From positions 496,001 through 560,000 of the forward strand of contig NZ_FQWQ01000001.1 in assembly GCF_900129725.1 (NCBI RefSeq): a stretch of 64,000 bases of DNA, written 5' to 3'. This document shows, in pieces, positions 18,525-26,326 of the stretch. How positions within the stretch are numbered: position 1 is the stretch's first letter; every line of letters starts with the position of its first letter. Origin of the DNA: Chryseolinea serpens. Lineage in GTDB: Bacteria; Bacteroidota; Bacteroidia; Cytophagales; Cyclobacteriaceae. Below the pieces are notes generated by a model. That model was given only the letters and a program-made list of their open reading frames with translations, did not search any database and was not told the origin of the DNA. The position numbers and the translations under genes were made by a program.

Positions 18525-19022
18525 ATGATACCCGTTCCGTTAACTTTTAGAGGCATCACGGCCATATCTGTCGTGCTGGTCGTTACGATGATCTTTTACA
18601 TCAAATATAATTCAAGAGAAAAGAAGGATTATGCGAAGACGACGGGAGAAATAGTGTACCTGAATAAACACCTTGGGGAACTTCCGTTTCGGGATATCGG
18701 CAAATACAGATATCTGATGTTGCAGGGGTATCCTTTTCCTTTTGAAATATTTGTCGGCAAGGACCCCGGTGATTTCAGTCCGAAATACGACCAGATCGAC
18801 AATCTACGGCCTGGGGATGTTGTCTCTGTTTTTTACTATGAGACCGAATATACTCAAGAAGAAAAAATCAATCGATACATTCAATTTATTGACAAAGGTG
18901 AGACTTCCTTTTTCGAACAAGGAGACTCGCAATGGACAATGGCATGGGTTGCAGTCGGACTCATGTGCTTCGTGATTGCCGGTGCATTTGCCTTGTGGAA
19001 ATTCAAAAAAATAGAATTCTAA
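18525..19022 (+). CDS. Two-TM hypothetical protein, DUF3592-like
   Basis: 165 residues with hydrophobic segments at about residues 10-27 (GITAISVVLVVTMIFYIKYN) and 138-157 (WTMAWVAVGLMCFVIAGAFA) around an extracytoplasmic beta-rich domain (TTGEIVYLNKHL, RPGDVVSVFYYE). That arrangement resembles DUF3592 membrane proteins, though similarity is by layout only. No enzymatic motifs are visible and the function is unknown. Confidence 0.6.
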   Translation: MIPVPLTFRGITAISVVLVVTMIFYIKYNSREKKDYAKTTGEIVYLNKHLGELPFRDIGKYRYLMLQGYPFPFEIFVGKDPGDFSPKYDQIDNLRPGDVVSVFYYETEYTQEEKINRYIQFIDKGETSFFEQGDSQWTMAWVAVGLMCFVIAGAFALWKFKKIEF

Positions 19023-19091
19023 GGAACGTTGGACAGGCCTCTACGGCGGCGCTGCCAAAGGAAGTTCGGGGATTGTGCTGGCTTTGTTGGC

Positions 19092-19257
19092 CTAAAAAAG
19101 GTCGCCGAGGTTGAAGATGATGTATAGTACCATACCGATGGCACCCCGATGCTTAAAGAGCTCCGGATGCGTCTCGCGGTTTTTTGAGAATCCAGGAGCG
19201 ACCCCACACGATCAATGTGGTCAGTACTACGGTAATCAGTAACGTCAGCCACAGCAT
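19092..19257 (-). pseudogene. Small two-TM membrane protein with frameshift in a six-base homopolymer
   Basis: The minus strand from the ATG at 19257 reads a hydrophobic N-terminus (MLWLTLLITVVLTTLIVWG) and then stops early. Removing one base from the A-run (T-run 19180-19185 on the plus strand) gives a continuous 54-residue protein. It continues NRETHPELFKHRGAIGMVLY and ends IIFNLGDLF at a TAG at 19092. The joined product has two membrane segments around a charged loop. Either the gene is broken, the run is a sequencing error, or frameshifting occurs. Confidence 0.45.
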
Positions 19258-19318
19258 AGTCCGAATGATTTGGTTACTTGAAGATACTGAAAAATTGCCT
19301 CTGCAACAATTTAGCGCC

Positions 19319-20455
19319 TCATTTTAGAACTCTCCCGATCCCAAACTGGTTGCCGGTCGCCACGGCTTTCTTGCCGTCAAAGTGTATCTCCACCACTTTT
19401 TCGCTCATGACGGGATTGCCTTTTTCATCCTTCAAGGTCGTTAAGGTCTTTCGCGTTTTCACGTCGATGATCTCCCCGGTGGAAGGGTAGGCGTGTTTCC
19501 CATCCAGGCTGAACGTGATCCATCCCGGCTGATCTCTCACTTCTAGGCTGGCCACCTGTTTGGGGGGCATCACCGCATTGTCAAAAATGTGTAGCCGTTG
19601 GTTGAAGGCGTCGCAGAGCCAGATCTCTTTTTCATCGGGCGTTAGTCCAATGCCGTGACTGGGGCAGCCGTGGCGTTTTACCGGGCCCTTTTGAAAACCT
19701 TGTACTTCGACGTGATAGAGTTTATTCCCCGTCGTCATGTCGCCGATCTCAAAGCCGAGCAATTCGTTGACGTTTACATAGCACCGTGTTTGCGCGCCGT
19801 TGATCGTGAACGGGCGGACGCTGTTGGCAAAAGGGCCCACTTGTTTGATCATGGCGTGTGTGCGGGCGTCCGCCACACCGAGGGTCGGCGTGCGAAGGCC
19901 TGCGAGGTAGACCTTGGTGCCGTCGGGGCCGTAGAGCGTGTTGTGCGCGCCGGAGTTGGTGGTGATCTGTTTGATGACCTCTCCGGTTTCGGCGTCCACC
20001 ACATTCCAATGTTCCTTTTCCAGGGTGGGGAGATAAATGATCTTCCCGTCGGGGGAGATGGCGAGACGGTCGCAGCCGCCGTCATATTGTTTCTCCCACA
20101 CCACTTTTTCGGTGGCCAGGTCAATGCGTTGGAGCGCCTCGAGGGTGGTGACGTAGATGCTGTTCGTGGCGAGGCTCACGGCAACACCTTTCACATTGGA
20201 CGGTGTGCCATCCGCTTTGAGTCCGCCCGTGGGAATGCGTTTCACCAGGCGGTAATTATCCGCTTTGTCATAGACCAGGATGCCATGTCCACCATATTCG
20301 AGGTAGTCACGGATGCCGGGGACGGCCACGTAGAGGTATTGATTTATCTTGGCGACAGGCGGCGCAGTGTCTCGCTGCGTCACCGGCGCCCAGGATGCCG
20401 TCACGACGACAATTCCGAGCAGGGCAATAAGGATGATTCTAGATCTTGAATTCAT
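19319..20455 (-). CDS. Exported YncE/NHL-like beta-propeller protein
   Basis: 378 residues from the ATG at 20455 (MNSRSRIILIALLGIVVV), which supplies a signal anchor. The body shows repeated YVTN/beta-propeller blades: LYVAVPGIRDYLEYG, GVAVSLATNSIYVTTLEALQ, RLAISPDGKIIYLPTLE and GIGLTPDEKEIWLCDA. Such proteins bind ligands or act as scaffolds in the periplasm; no catalytic residues can be named. It is divergent from the hydrolase at 20609, with 153 bases between the starts. Confidence 0.78.
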   Translation of the reverse strand: MNSRSRIILIALLGIVVVTASWAPVTQRDTAPPVAKINQYLYVAVPGIRDYLEYGGHGILVYDKADNYRLVKRIPTGGLKADGTPSNVKGVAVSLATNSIYVTTLEALQRIDLATEKVVWEKQYDGGCDRLAISPDGKIIYLPTLEKEHWNVVDAETGEVIKQITTNSGAHNTLYGPDGTKVYLAGLRTPTLGVADARTHAMIKQVGPFANSVRPFTINGAQTRCYVNVNELLGFEIGDMTTGNKLYHVEVQGFQKGPVKRHGCPSHGIGLTPDEKEIWLCDAFNQRLHIFDNAVMPPKQVASLEVRDQPGWITFSLDGKHAYPSTGEIIDVKTRKTLTTLKDEKGNPVMSEKVVEIHFDGKKAVATGNQFGIGRVLK

Positions 20456-20583
20456 GATATTAAAGTTATATACTAACACCACACGACAACCCGGTTTTTG
20501 ATGAGCGGGATTTTTCTAACGGCTATCGCAATCAGCCCCTTTTATTGCCGCGTTCGCACCCTATTAATTTGAAGGCGCTAACC

Positions 20584-20591
20584 TAGGTTTG
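20584..20591 (+). promoter_or_regulatory. Putative -7 box TAGGTTTG
   Basis: TAGGTTTG matches the Bacteroidota TAnnTTTG element 17 bases before the hydrolase ATG. A matching -33 TTTG at the expected spacing was not found, so this is a weak call. Confidence 0.35.
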
Positions 20592-20608
20592 TAAAAAAGA
20601 ACCACGCC

Positions 20609-21397
20609 ATGAAGACAGTTATCTCAAAGGACGGCACGGCCATCGCCTATGATCAAACCGGATCGGGACCGCCCCTGATCCTGGTGGACGGCGCCTTCTG
20701 CAGCCGGACCTTCGGCCCCATGCCAAAACTCGCCCCGCTGCTGGCAGCTCATTTCACCGTGATTGCCTACGACAGGAGAGGGCGTGGCGATAGCACCGAT
20801 ACAAAACCTTATGCTGTTGCGCGCGAGATCGAAGACCTGGAGGCGTTGATCAAAGAAGTTGGCGGATCGGCGTTCGTGATGGGCATGTCGTCTGGGGCTG
20901 TGCTCTCGCTTCGTGCCGCTGCTGCTGGGCTCAACATCAAAAAGCTGGCCCTCTACGAACCACCCTTTATGGTGGATAGAACGACCGGTCATCAGCCGCC
21001 GGCAGATCACACCGCGCAACTCACGCAACTGATCGCATCAGGTCAAAGAAGCCAGGCTGCGAAATACTACCTGGTGCGCGTCATCGGCATGCCTTCAATA
21101 TTTTATTACGTGATGCGCTTGTTACCCATGTGGTCAAAAATGAAAGCAATCGCACCCTCGCTTCCCTATGACTCTGCCGTGATGGGAGACTTCGGATTCC
21201 CGGCCGACCTTCTTTCCACGATAACAACGCCCACGCTGGTGAGTGGCGGAGGGAAAAGCCCGGCACTCCTTCACCGCGCGGTGGACGCAGTTTCCAAGAC
21301 GATGCCAAACACACAGCGTCGCATGCTGGCGGGCCAGACGCATAATGTGGACGTGAAGGTTTTGGCGCCGGTGCTGGAGGAATTTTTTAGGGGGTGA
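20609..21397 (+). CDS. Cytoplasmic alpha/beta hydrolase
   Basis: 262 residues without a signal peptide. Alpha/beta-hydrolase motifs are in order: the oxyanion strand PPLILVDGAFCSRTFG, VIAYDRRGRGDS, the nucleophile elbow MGMSSGAVL (Ser in G-x-S-x-G), and the C-terminal histidine GQTHNVD. The acid is probably in the region after TPTLVSGGGKS, where the usual Asp is not obvious. Substrate unknown; homologues are annotated as esterases or lactone hydrolases. Confidence 0.82.
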   Translation: MKTVISKDGTAIAYDQTGSGPPLILVDGAFCSRTFGPMPKLAPLLAAHFTVIAYDRRGRGDSTDTKPYAVAREIEDLEALIKEVGGSAFVMGMSSGAVLSLRAAAAGLNIKKLALYEPPFMVDRTTGHQPPADHTAQLTQLIASGQRSQAAKYYLVRVIGMPSIFYYVMRLLPMWSKMKAIAPSLPYDSAVMGDFGFPADLLSTITTPTLVSGGGKSPALLHRAVDAVSKTMPNTQRRMLAGQTHNVDVKVLAPVLEEFFRG

Positions 21398-21439
21398 GTT
21401 TGAAATTTGGAGGCTGTGAAGCTGAAAGTTGTATGACTC

Positions 21440-21475
21440 TGCGAGAAATAGGAGCCAGAATCCAGGAGCCAGGTG
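21440..21475. repeat. GGCTCCTG-type dispersed repeat (inverted copy)
   Basis: The text 'aggagccagaatccaggagc' reads as the reverse complement of the GGCTCCTG-rich repeats at 3340-3362, 7804-7835 and 10333-10400. All four copies are intergenic. Confidence 0.6.
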
Positions 21476-21628
21476 TTGGGATCGGTATTTAGTAGCCAGT
21501 AGTCATTGACAATTTTAATTTCTTCTGTCTGTTGTTCACGGGGTGAAGGGTTTGCTATATTAAATTAGTTATTTTGGGAATGGTGCTATGGGACATCTTT
21601 GATTTGGGTTAAACTAATTTATAAAGCG

Positions 21629-22858
21629 ATGATCAGAAGAAATTTTTTGAGGCAAGTTTCATTTTTGACGAGTGCGGGACTTGCCGACTTGAAGGGGATA
21701 ACATCCGTTGCGAAAAATAAAAATGACAGAGACCTCTGGTTGGAGACGTTGTTGCGTGTTGCCGCGCCTGTTCTGACCGCGCTTAGCGAGAACCAATTGA
21801 AACAACGCATGCCGGTGGAAGCACAGCCCAGTGCGGTGGCCGACAGGAAGAAGGTGACTTATCTTGAAGCCCTGGGGCGGACGCTTGCGGGTATCGCGCC
21901 CTGGTTGGAGCTTTCGGAGGGAAGCAGTTCCGAAATGGACTTGCGGAAAAAGTATGTCGCACTTTCTATTGCTTCGATCAAAAATGCCGTAACGCCAGGC
22001 TCCGCGGACTACATGAATTTTACGGAAGGTGCGCAGCCCCTTGTCGATGCGGCTTTCCTGGCGCATGGCTTACTTCGCGCTCCCAAAGCGCTGTGGGGCA
22101 ACCTGGATGCTGCAACGCGTGATCATGTTGTTGCCGCGCTTCGCTCTACCCGGGTGATCAAACCCTATAACAGCAACTGGTTATTGTTTGCCGCCATCGT
22201 GGAAGCGGCGTTGCTTAAATTTTCGGGAGAATGTGAGATGAGTAAAATCGAGTACGGCATAGAACAACACCAGTTGTGGTACAAGGGCGATGGCGTGTAC
22301 GGCGATGGGCCGGATTTGCATTTTGATTATTATAACAGCTATGTCATTCATCCCATGTTGCTGGACGTTAGCAAGACCGTGGCAGAAGAAACCGGAAAGA
22401 TGACGGACCTGTCCGCGTTGTTTATAAAGCGCGCCAAGCGCTATGCCGAAATCCAGGAGCGATTGATCTCGCCGGAGGGAACATTCCCACCGGTGGGCAG
22501 ATCCATCCCTTATCGCTGCGGCGCCTTTCAACTGTTGGCCCAGATGGCGTTGCAAAAGCAGCTACCTGAAAGTCTGAAACCCGCGCAGGTGCGGAGTGCT
22601 TTAACGGCGGTTATCAAACGAACCATGCTGGGCCCTCACACTTTTGATGACAAGGGTTGGTTGACGATCGGTTTGGCGGGACATCAGCCGGGAGTGGGGG
22701 AGAGTTATATTTCTACGGGGAGTCTTTATTTGTGCACCACGGCGTTCCTGCCGCTGGGGCTTGGACCTGAGGATGGGTTTTGGAAAGCGGAAGAGGAGGA
22801 TTGGACGAGCCGGAAGGCGTTTGGGGGGAAGGAGTTTCGGATTGATAAGGCTTTGTGA
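21629..22858 (+). CDS. DUF2264 domain protein with twin-arginine-like leader
   Basis: 409 residues from the ATG at 21629 (MIRRNFLRQVSFLTSAGL), chosen because it gives an RR leader; an earlier ATG adds ten residues only. The DUF2264 hallmarks are RKKVTYLEALGRTLAGIAPW, SNWLLFAAIVEA, GDGVYGDGPDLHFDYYNSYV and the late GRSIPYRCGAFQ. The domain is an alpha/alpha barrel related to polysaccharide-degrading enzymes; activity is unproven. Probably exported, acting on a plant or algal polysaccharide. Confidence 0.85.
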   Translation: MIRRNFLRQVSFLTSAGLADLKGITSVAKNKNDRDLWLETLLRVAAPVLTALSENQLKQRMPVEAQPSAVADRKKVTYLEALGRTLAGIAPWLELSEGSSSEMDLRKKYVALSIASIKNAVTPGSADYMNFTEGAQPLVDAAFLAHGLLRAPKALWGNLDAATRDHVVAALRSTRVIKPYNSNWLLFAAIVEAALLKFSGECEMSKIEYGIEQHQLWYKGDGVYGDGPDLHFDYYNSYVIHPMLLDVSKTVAEETGKMTDLSALFIKRAKRYAEIQERLISPEGTFPPVGRSIPYRCGAFQLLAQMALQKQLPESLKPAQVRSALTAVIKRTMLGPHTFDDKGWLTIGLAGHQPGVGESYISTGSLYLCTTAFLPLGLGPEDGFWKAEEEDWTSRKAFGGKEFRIDKAL

Positions 22859-22887
22859 GGGACCGACTGGGGATGTTTATCTTAGAA

Positions 22888-22970
22888 AAATCATTTTAAA
22901 CCGCAAAGACGCAGAGAACGCAAAGAAAACGAAAAGATTACCTTTGCGTCTCTGCGGCCTAAGATGATTT
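22888..22970. repeat. 83-bp imperfect hairpin element
   Basis: Arms 22888-22916 and 22942-22970 are inverted copies with about five mismatches over 29 bases. They are built on CCGCAAAGACGCAGAG and CTTTGCGTCTCTGCGG. A purine-rich loop separates them. The same 'cgcaaagacgc' type of intergenic repeat is common in Bacteroidota genomes. It lies between the DUF2264 gene and the truncated gene at 22973 and could be a MITE-like element or a strong bidirectional terminator. Confidence 0.7.
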
Positions 22971-22972
22971 CG

Positions 22973-23350
22973 CTATTTCTTCTTCTTTTTGGAAAGAGAT
23001 AAATAGGCCTCGGATGTCGTATCCTTTTCTTCATCTATGTTGAATTCCCCACGCAACGTGAGTTTCTTATCCGTAAGTTCATCGATGATATATTGATTGG
23101 TTTCCACGTCGGCCGTCAGGGTTAACATCATGGCTCTTCGGCCATCATCCGCGACTTGCTCCAGCTTCCATTTGAAGACCTGTTCCTCCTTCTTGGGACA
23201 ATTCTTTGTGGTTTGTCCATACCACCAGGTTCCCGTGCCGTCCGCGCGGAGTTCAATTTGTATATCCTTTCGGCACTTGTCGTTGAATGTAATGAAAGAA
23301 TTGAAGGCGTTGCTGGCGTCGGCGCGTTTGTATTCCTCGGCGCTCAGGCG
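22973..23350 (-). pseudogene. Lipocalin-like protein, 5' end lost at the AT-rich island border
   Basis: A minus-strand frame of about 125 codons ends at a TAG (22973) and opens just after an in-frame stop at 23351, with no usable start codon. It encodes LSAEEYKRADASNAFNSFIT, then DGTGTWWYGQTTKNCPKK, a FKWKLEQV strand, and a lysine-rich end (SLSKKKKK). The FNSFITFN...DGTGTWW pattern is like Bacteroidota lipocalin-like domains. The missing N-terminal half coincides with the switch to AT-rich DNA, so the gene was probably cut by insertion or deletion. Confidence 0.5.
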
Positions 23351-23383
23351 TCAAGAAGAAGGCTAAGAAGAAGTAATCGAACA

Positions 23384-24097
23384 ATGGCATCAACGCAACT
23401 AAATCCAAAGATTTTAGAAAAACTTTCCAGAAAACTGAATTTGGAGAAAAGTACTGTTCGTCAAGCTATCTCGAAGTTGAAGCAGAAGAACGCCAGATGC
23501 ACGCTCAACGCTGTAGCTCAAATTTATGCTATGGCAAATGGCTTAACAGTAATGCAGCAACTATCGCAAGCCGATAAGATTACGTTGCCTCACATTGAAC
23601 AGTCTAAGGAAAAAATTAAAGTTGTTGTTAAACCGAAACAAAACCAGGGGGAGAAGATCCGCGTTTTAATAAATTATGACAGCGAAGATTATTTTATCAA
23701 AGGACACATTAAGGAGTTAAACCGCGCTTATACTTACAAATGCTATACTGGAGCTTATATTCTCTCTAGGAAGATCATCGAGAATCTAATTATTGATATC
23801 CTTCAAAAGCATTATCCTTCAAGTGAAAGCTTAGAGAATAAGGCTCTTTACTGGGACATTAGCCAGAGGCGTTTCAAAGACTTTAGCATTATTCTTAAGA
23901 ACCTACTTGATAAAAAAGATGACTTTGAACCGTCCAAGAGTAAGGCAATAGAAAGATTGTATCAATTAGCAAAAAAATACAAAGAGGAAGCTAACGATAA
24001 GACCCACTCCTGGTATCATCTAGTTTTGAATGCTACGGAATTTGACGAGCTCCGGCTTGAGGATATGATTGAACTTATTAAAAAGATTGAAACTTAA
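23384..24097 (+). CDS. HEPN-like (DUF4145-type) protein with N-terminal DNA-binding-like region
   Basis: 237 residues from the ATG at 23384; longer upstream starts run into the flanking remnant. Residues ~8-60 look like a helical DNA-binding region (LEKSTVRQAISKLKQKN ... LNAVAQIYAMANGL). After a lysine-rich linker, residues ~105-237 form an all-helical domain: YKCYTGAYILSRKIIENLII, then ANDKTHSWYHLV. It resembles DUF4145/HEPN domains, many of which are toxin or defence RNases; here the R-x4-6-H motif is not clean. It is first of a tight AT-rich operon. The assignment is inference by pattern. Confidence 0.6.
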   Translation: MASTQLNPKILEKLSRKLNLEKSTVRQAISKLKQKNARCTLNAVAQIYAMANGLTVMQQLSQADKITLPHIEQSKEKIKVVVKPKQNQGEKIRVLINYDSEDYFIKGHIKELNRAYTYKCYTGAYILSRKIIENLIIDILQKHYPSSESLENKALYWDISQRRFKDFSIILKNLLDKKDDFEPSKSKAIERLYQLAKKYKEEANDKTHSWYHLVLNATEFDELRLEDMIELIKKIET

Positions 24098-24102
24098 ACA
24101 TC

Positions 24103-24330
24103 GTGAAAATAAAACAATCTAAATCGGACAACGAGCTTCTCCAAGAGATAAGCAACAAGTTAAGCGATCTCATTGCGATAAATGGAATTTTGAACAAGAA
24201 TAAAGAGGATCAAATCATATACTTGGCGAATCAAGGATATAGTAACGCTGATATTTCTAGGTTAATAGGGATTCCCAAAGGGACAGTAGATGTCATCAGA
24301 GCAAAGAGCTCAAAGAACAAGAAAAAATAA
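24103..24330 (+). CDS. Small sigma-region-4-like HTH protein 1
   Basis: 75 residues with a GTG start five bases after the previous stop. The N-terminal half is charged and helical (DNELLQEISNKLSDLIAING); the C-terminal half is an HTH (IYLANQGYSNADISRLIGIP, then KGTVDV) followed by a basic tail (KSSKNKKK). The HTH resembles region 4 of sigma-70 factors without the other regions. The next two genes share this plan, so the three appear to be diverged duplicates. Confidence 0.7.
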   Translation: MKIKQSKSDNELLQEISNKLSDLIAINGILNKNKEDQIIYLANQGYSNADISRLIGIPKGTVDVIRAKSSKNKKK

Positions 24331-24334
24331 TCTT

Positions 24335-24532
24335 ATGGATAAAAAGGATGAGCTTATTTTAGGCAAACTCGATACAATTATCGGATTGCTGGCCTCACAG
24401 GGTAAGGAACCGGATAAGCAAATAGAGATTCTTAGATCTTTGGGTTTCACCATCAAGCAGATTTCAGATGTAACCGGGTTGCCGGATGGAACAATTAAGA
24501 CCAAGATGAGGAGGAAGAGACTCGATAAATAA
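24335..24532 (+). CDS. Small sigma-region-4-like HTH protein 2
   Basis: 65 residues from the ATG at 24335, four bases after the previous stop. Layout as in protein 1: ELILGKLDTIIGLLASQGKE, then LRSLGFTIKQISDVTGLPDG with TIKTKMRRKR. Phrasing such as 'D-x-IIGLLA' and 'GLPDGTIKTK' parallels 'DLIAING' and 'GIPKGTVDV' in protein 1, which supports common origin. Function unknown; DNA binding inferred. Confidence 0.7.
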   Translation: MDKKDELILGKLDTIIGLLASQGKEPDKQIEILRSLGFTIKQISDVTGLPDGTIKTKMRRKRLDK

Positions 24533-24592
24533 AAATTCCCGTTACTTAAGCCAAATTGAACACAATTCTTAATATTTTTTTTCTAAAAAGAT

Positions 24593-24832
24593 ATGGCAAA
24601 CGTGAAAACTAAGAAAGAGGACACCAGGGATCCAATATCTAAAAGATTGGATGCTCTCATTCGCTTACTCATAGATTTGAATCGTGAAGAAAAAGCCGTT
24701 ATGAATGATGGTGTTGCGTCTCGGCTTTTAAAATCCGCTGGGCTATCTCCAACGGAAATAGCAACAATCCTTGGAAAGGGGTCTGCTACTGATGTCGCGC
24801 AATATTTGTATAGTAAGAAGAGAAAGAAGTAA
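24593..24832 (+). CDS. Small sigma-region-4-like HTH protein 3
   Basis: 79 residues. A hydrophobic-heptad N-terminal helix (SKRLDALIRLLIDLNREEKA) precedes an HTH (LLKSAGLSPTEIATILGKGS) and a basic end (YLYSKKRKK). It is the most diverged of the three, and the stop lies two bases before the next gene. Tandem mini-HTH genes beside a nuclease-like gene could form a sensor or regulator set. Confidence 0.68.
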   Translation: MANVKTKKEDTRDPISKRLDALIRLLIDLNREEKAVMNDGVASRLLKSAGLSPTEIATILGKGSATDVAQYLYSKKRKK

Positions 24833-24834
24833 AT

Positions 24835-25746
24835 ATGTCAACGACAGTCTCTGATGTTAGTGGGAATAGAAATGACAAGATAGTGAACGCTGCGAAAGTC
24901 CTGGGTAGATCATCGCAGAGAATAGAATTGTTCCAGAAAGTATACAGTGGCAAAAAGGTTAAATCAGTCTCTGAATTGATGAGATTGACAGGTTATACTC
25001 AGGTGAGAGTGCTCCAGTTAGCAAAGGGCCTTGCTTCCGAAGATATTATTTTACAAATTAAAATAAGGGGTCAAGGAATTTCATATAAAAAAATTGACTT
25101 CTATAATATTCACAGGAACACAATTGTTCGGCTCGCTAGGAACAAAGACAAATTAGAAAAGGTCCCAACAAAGGTAAACCCAATATACAATGGTAAAGGC
25201 GCTGCTGTCAAAATTGAGCACTTATCTATTGCAAAAAAAATGATAAATGCAATAGAATTAACTATTGATGATCTCAATTTCTTCAAAAAAATCAGCAAGT
25301 TCAAAACGACAAAAATTAATATTGAGAAGCTTTCGGAAACTGACTTTAAAAATGGTATAAAAAAAATAATAGGAGAGCCGGGCGTATTTAAGGATTGGGG
25401 TGGCGAGGTTAACGATTTATTGACTACTAAAGTTCTTTATAAAGATAGACGGATAAGAACAGCATTTGCATTTAAGGGGCCGGGAAAAAAAGGAAAGCTA
25501 ACGCCAGCAAGAATGGGTAAAAATGGCGATCAAATTCAGCGCTTATTTAATAGTCCTGCGGAACTTTTTATAATTCAGTACTGGGATCAAATTGACCAGT
25601 CTGTTATCGATCAAGTCCAGACATTCGCGAAACTGAAATCAATAATGGAGGGAAAGAAAATATATTATTGTATCATCGATGGGCATGAGACAAAGCGGAT
25701 AGTGGAGGCGTATCGACTTTTTTTTCCTAAAAAATCAGTTTTTTAA
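24835..25746 (+). CDS. Winged-helix plus nuclease-like protein
   Basis: 303 residues, starting two bases after the preceding stop. Residues ~20-75 look like a winged helix (KSVSELMRLTGYTQVRVLQL). The C-terminal half resembles a restriction-endonuclease-like core: WGGEVNDLLTTKVLYKDRRI, AFAFKGPGKKGKL, ARMGKNGDQIQRLFNSPAEL, then KIYYCIIDGHETKRI. The usual acidic partner before the lysine (E-x-K) is replaced by phenylalanine in AFAFKG, so metal-dependent cleavage is uncertain. I cannot name the family. It closes the compact operon. Confidence 0.6.
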   Translation: MSTTVSDVSGNRNDKIVNAAKVLGRSSQRIELFQKVYSGKKVKSVSELMRLTGYTQVRVLQLAKGLASEDIILQIKIRGQGISYKKIDFYNIHRNTIVRLARNKDKLEKVPTKVNPIYNGKGAAVKIEHLSIAKKMINAIELTIDDLNFFKKISKFKTTKINIEKLSETDFKNGIKKIIGEPGVFKDWGGEVNDLLTTKVLYKDRRIRTAFAFKGPGKKGKLTPARMGKNGDQIQRLFNSPAELFIIQYWDQIDQSVIDQVQTFAKLKSIMEGKKIYYCIIDGHETKRIVEAYRLFFPKKSVF

Positions 25747-25875
25747 AATTGCCGATTATAAATCTTAATTTGACTGATAAACTTACACTACGGGGCGAAG
25801 GTTTTTTGGTACGTACACCCGCTGAAGTTCAGTTGACGACAATTTTATCTTTATCTCTATAAAAAAATTAGGCTG

Positions 25876-26274
25876 ATGGGTACATTTTTTACGCAAATAA
25901 CTGAGCTCTCACACATACCAGGTAGGCATCGCCAGTATGCGGAGTCTCTTTTGTCGATATTTATTTCAACGATTCTAGATTTAGATGAAATAGATATTGG
26001 AGTGTCCGATGGGGCGCATGAGGTCAAATCAATTATAACATTTACTAGTGATGAGTCAGAGTCTGTGCTTGTCCACTTAACATATTGCACAAATGAGAAT
26101 TTCAAAATAGAGGTCGTTGATAACTCGGATGAATTTGAAGATAGCAAATTCTACTATATAATCCACCAAGACTCCCTGTTAGAAAAAATGATTCCAGAAA
26201 AACTAAGGGAACTCATGGATGATGTTGCATTTAAAGGAGAGCCTAGAATGGTTAACCCTAAAATCCTTAAGTAA
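25876..26274 (+). CDS. Hypothetical AT-rich island protein
   Basis: 132 residues, acidic, with no recognised family. It begins MGTFFTQITELSHIPGRHRQ and has a helix (YAESLLSIFISTILDLDEID), beta strands (HEVKSIITFTSDESE, VLVHLTYC) and an acidic C-terminal half. A 129-base gap separates it from the nuclease-like gene, so it may be a separate transcript. It ends at the right border of the AT-rich block, where AAGTAATC (26269-26276) matches the left border (23371-23378). Confidence 0.55.
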   Translation: MGTFFTQITELSHIPGRHRQYAESLLSIFISTILDLDEIDIGVSDGAHEVKSIITFTSDESESVLVHLTYCTNENFKIEVVDNSDEFEDSKFYYIIHQDSLLEKMIPEKLRELMDDVAFKGEPRMVNPKILK

Positions 26275-26326
26275 TCAGAAATGCTGAATGCACTTGCACC
26301 AATATGAAATTTCCCTATCTTACCCT

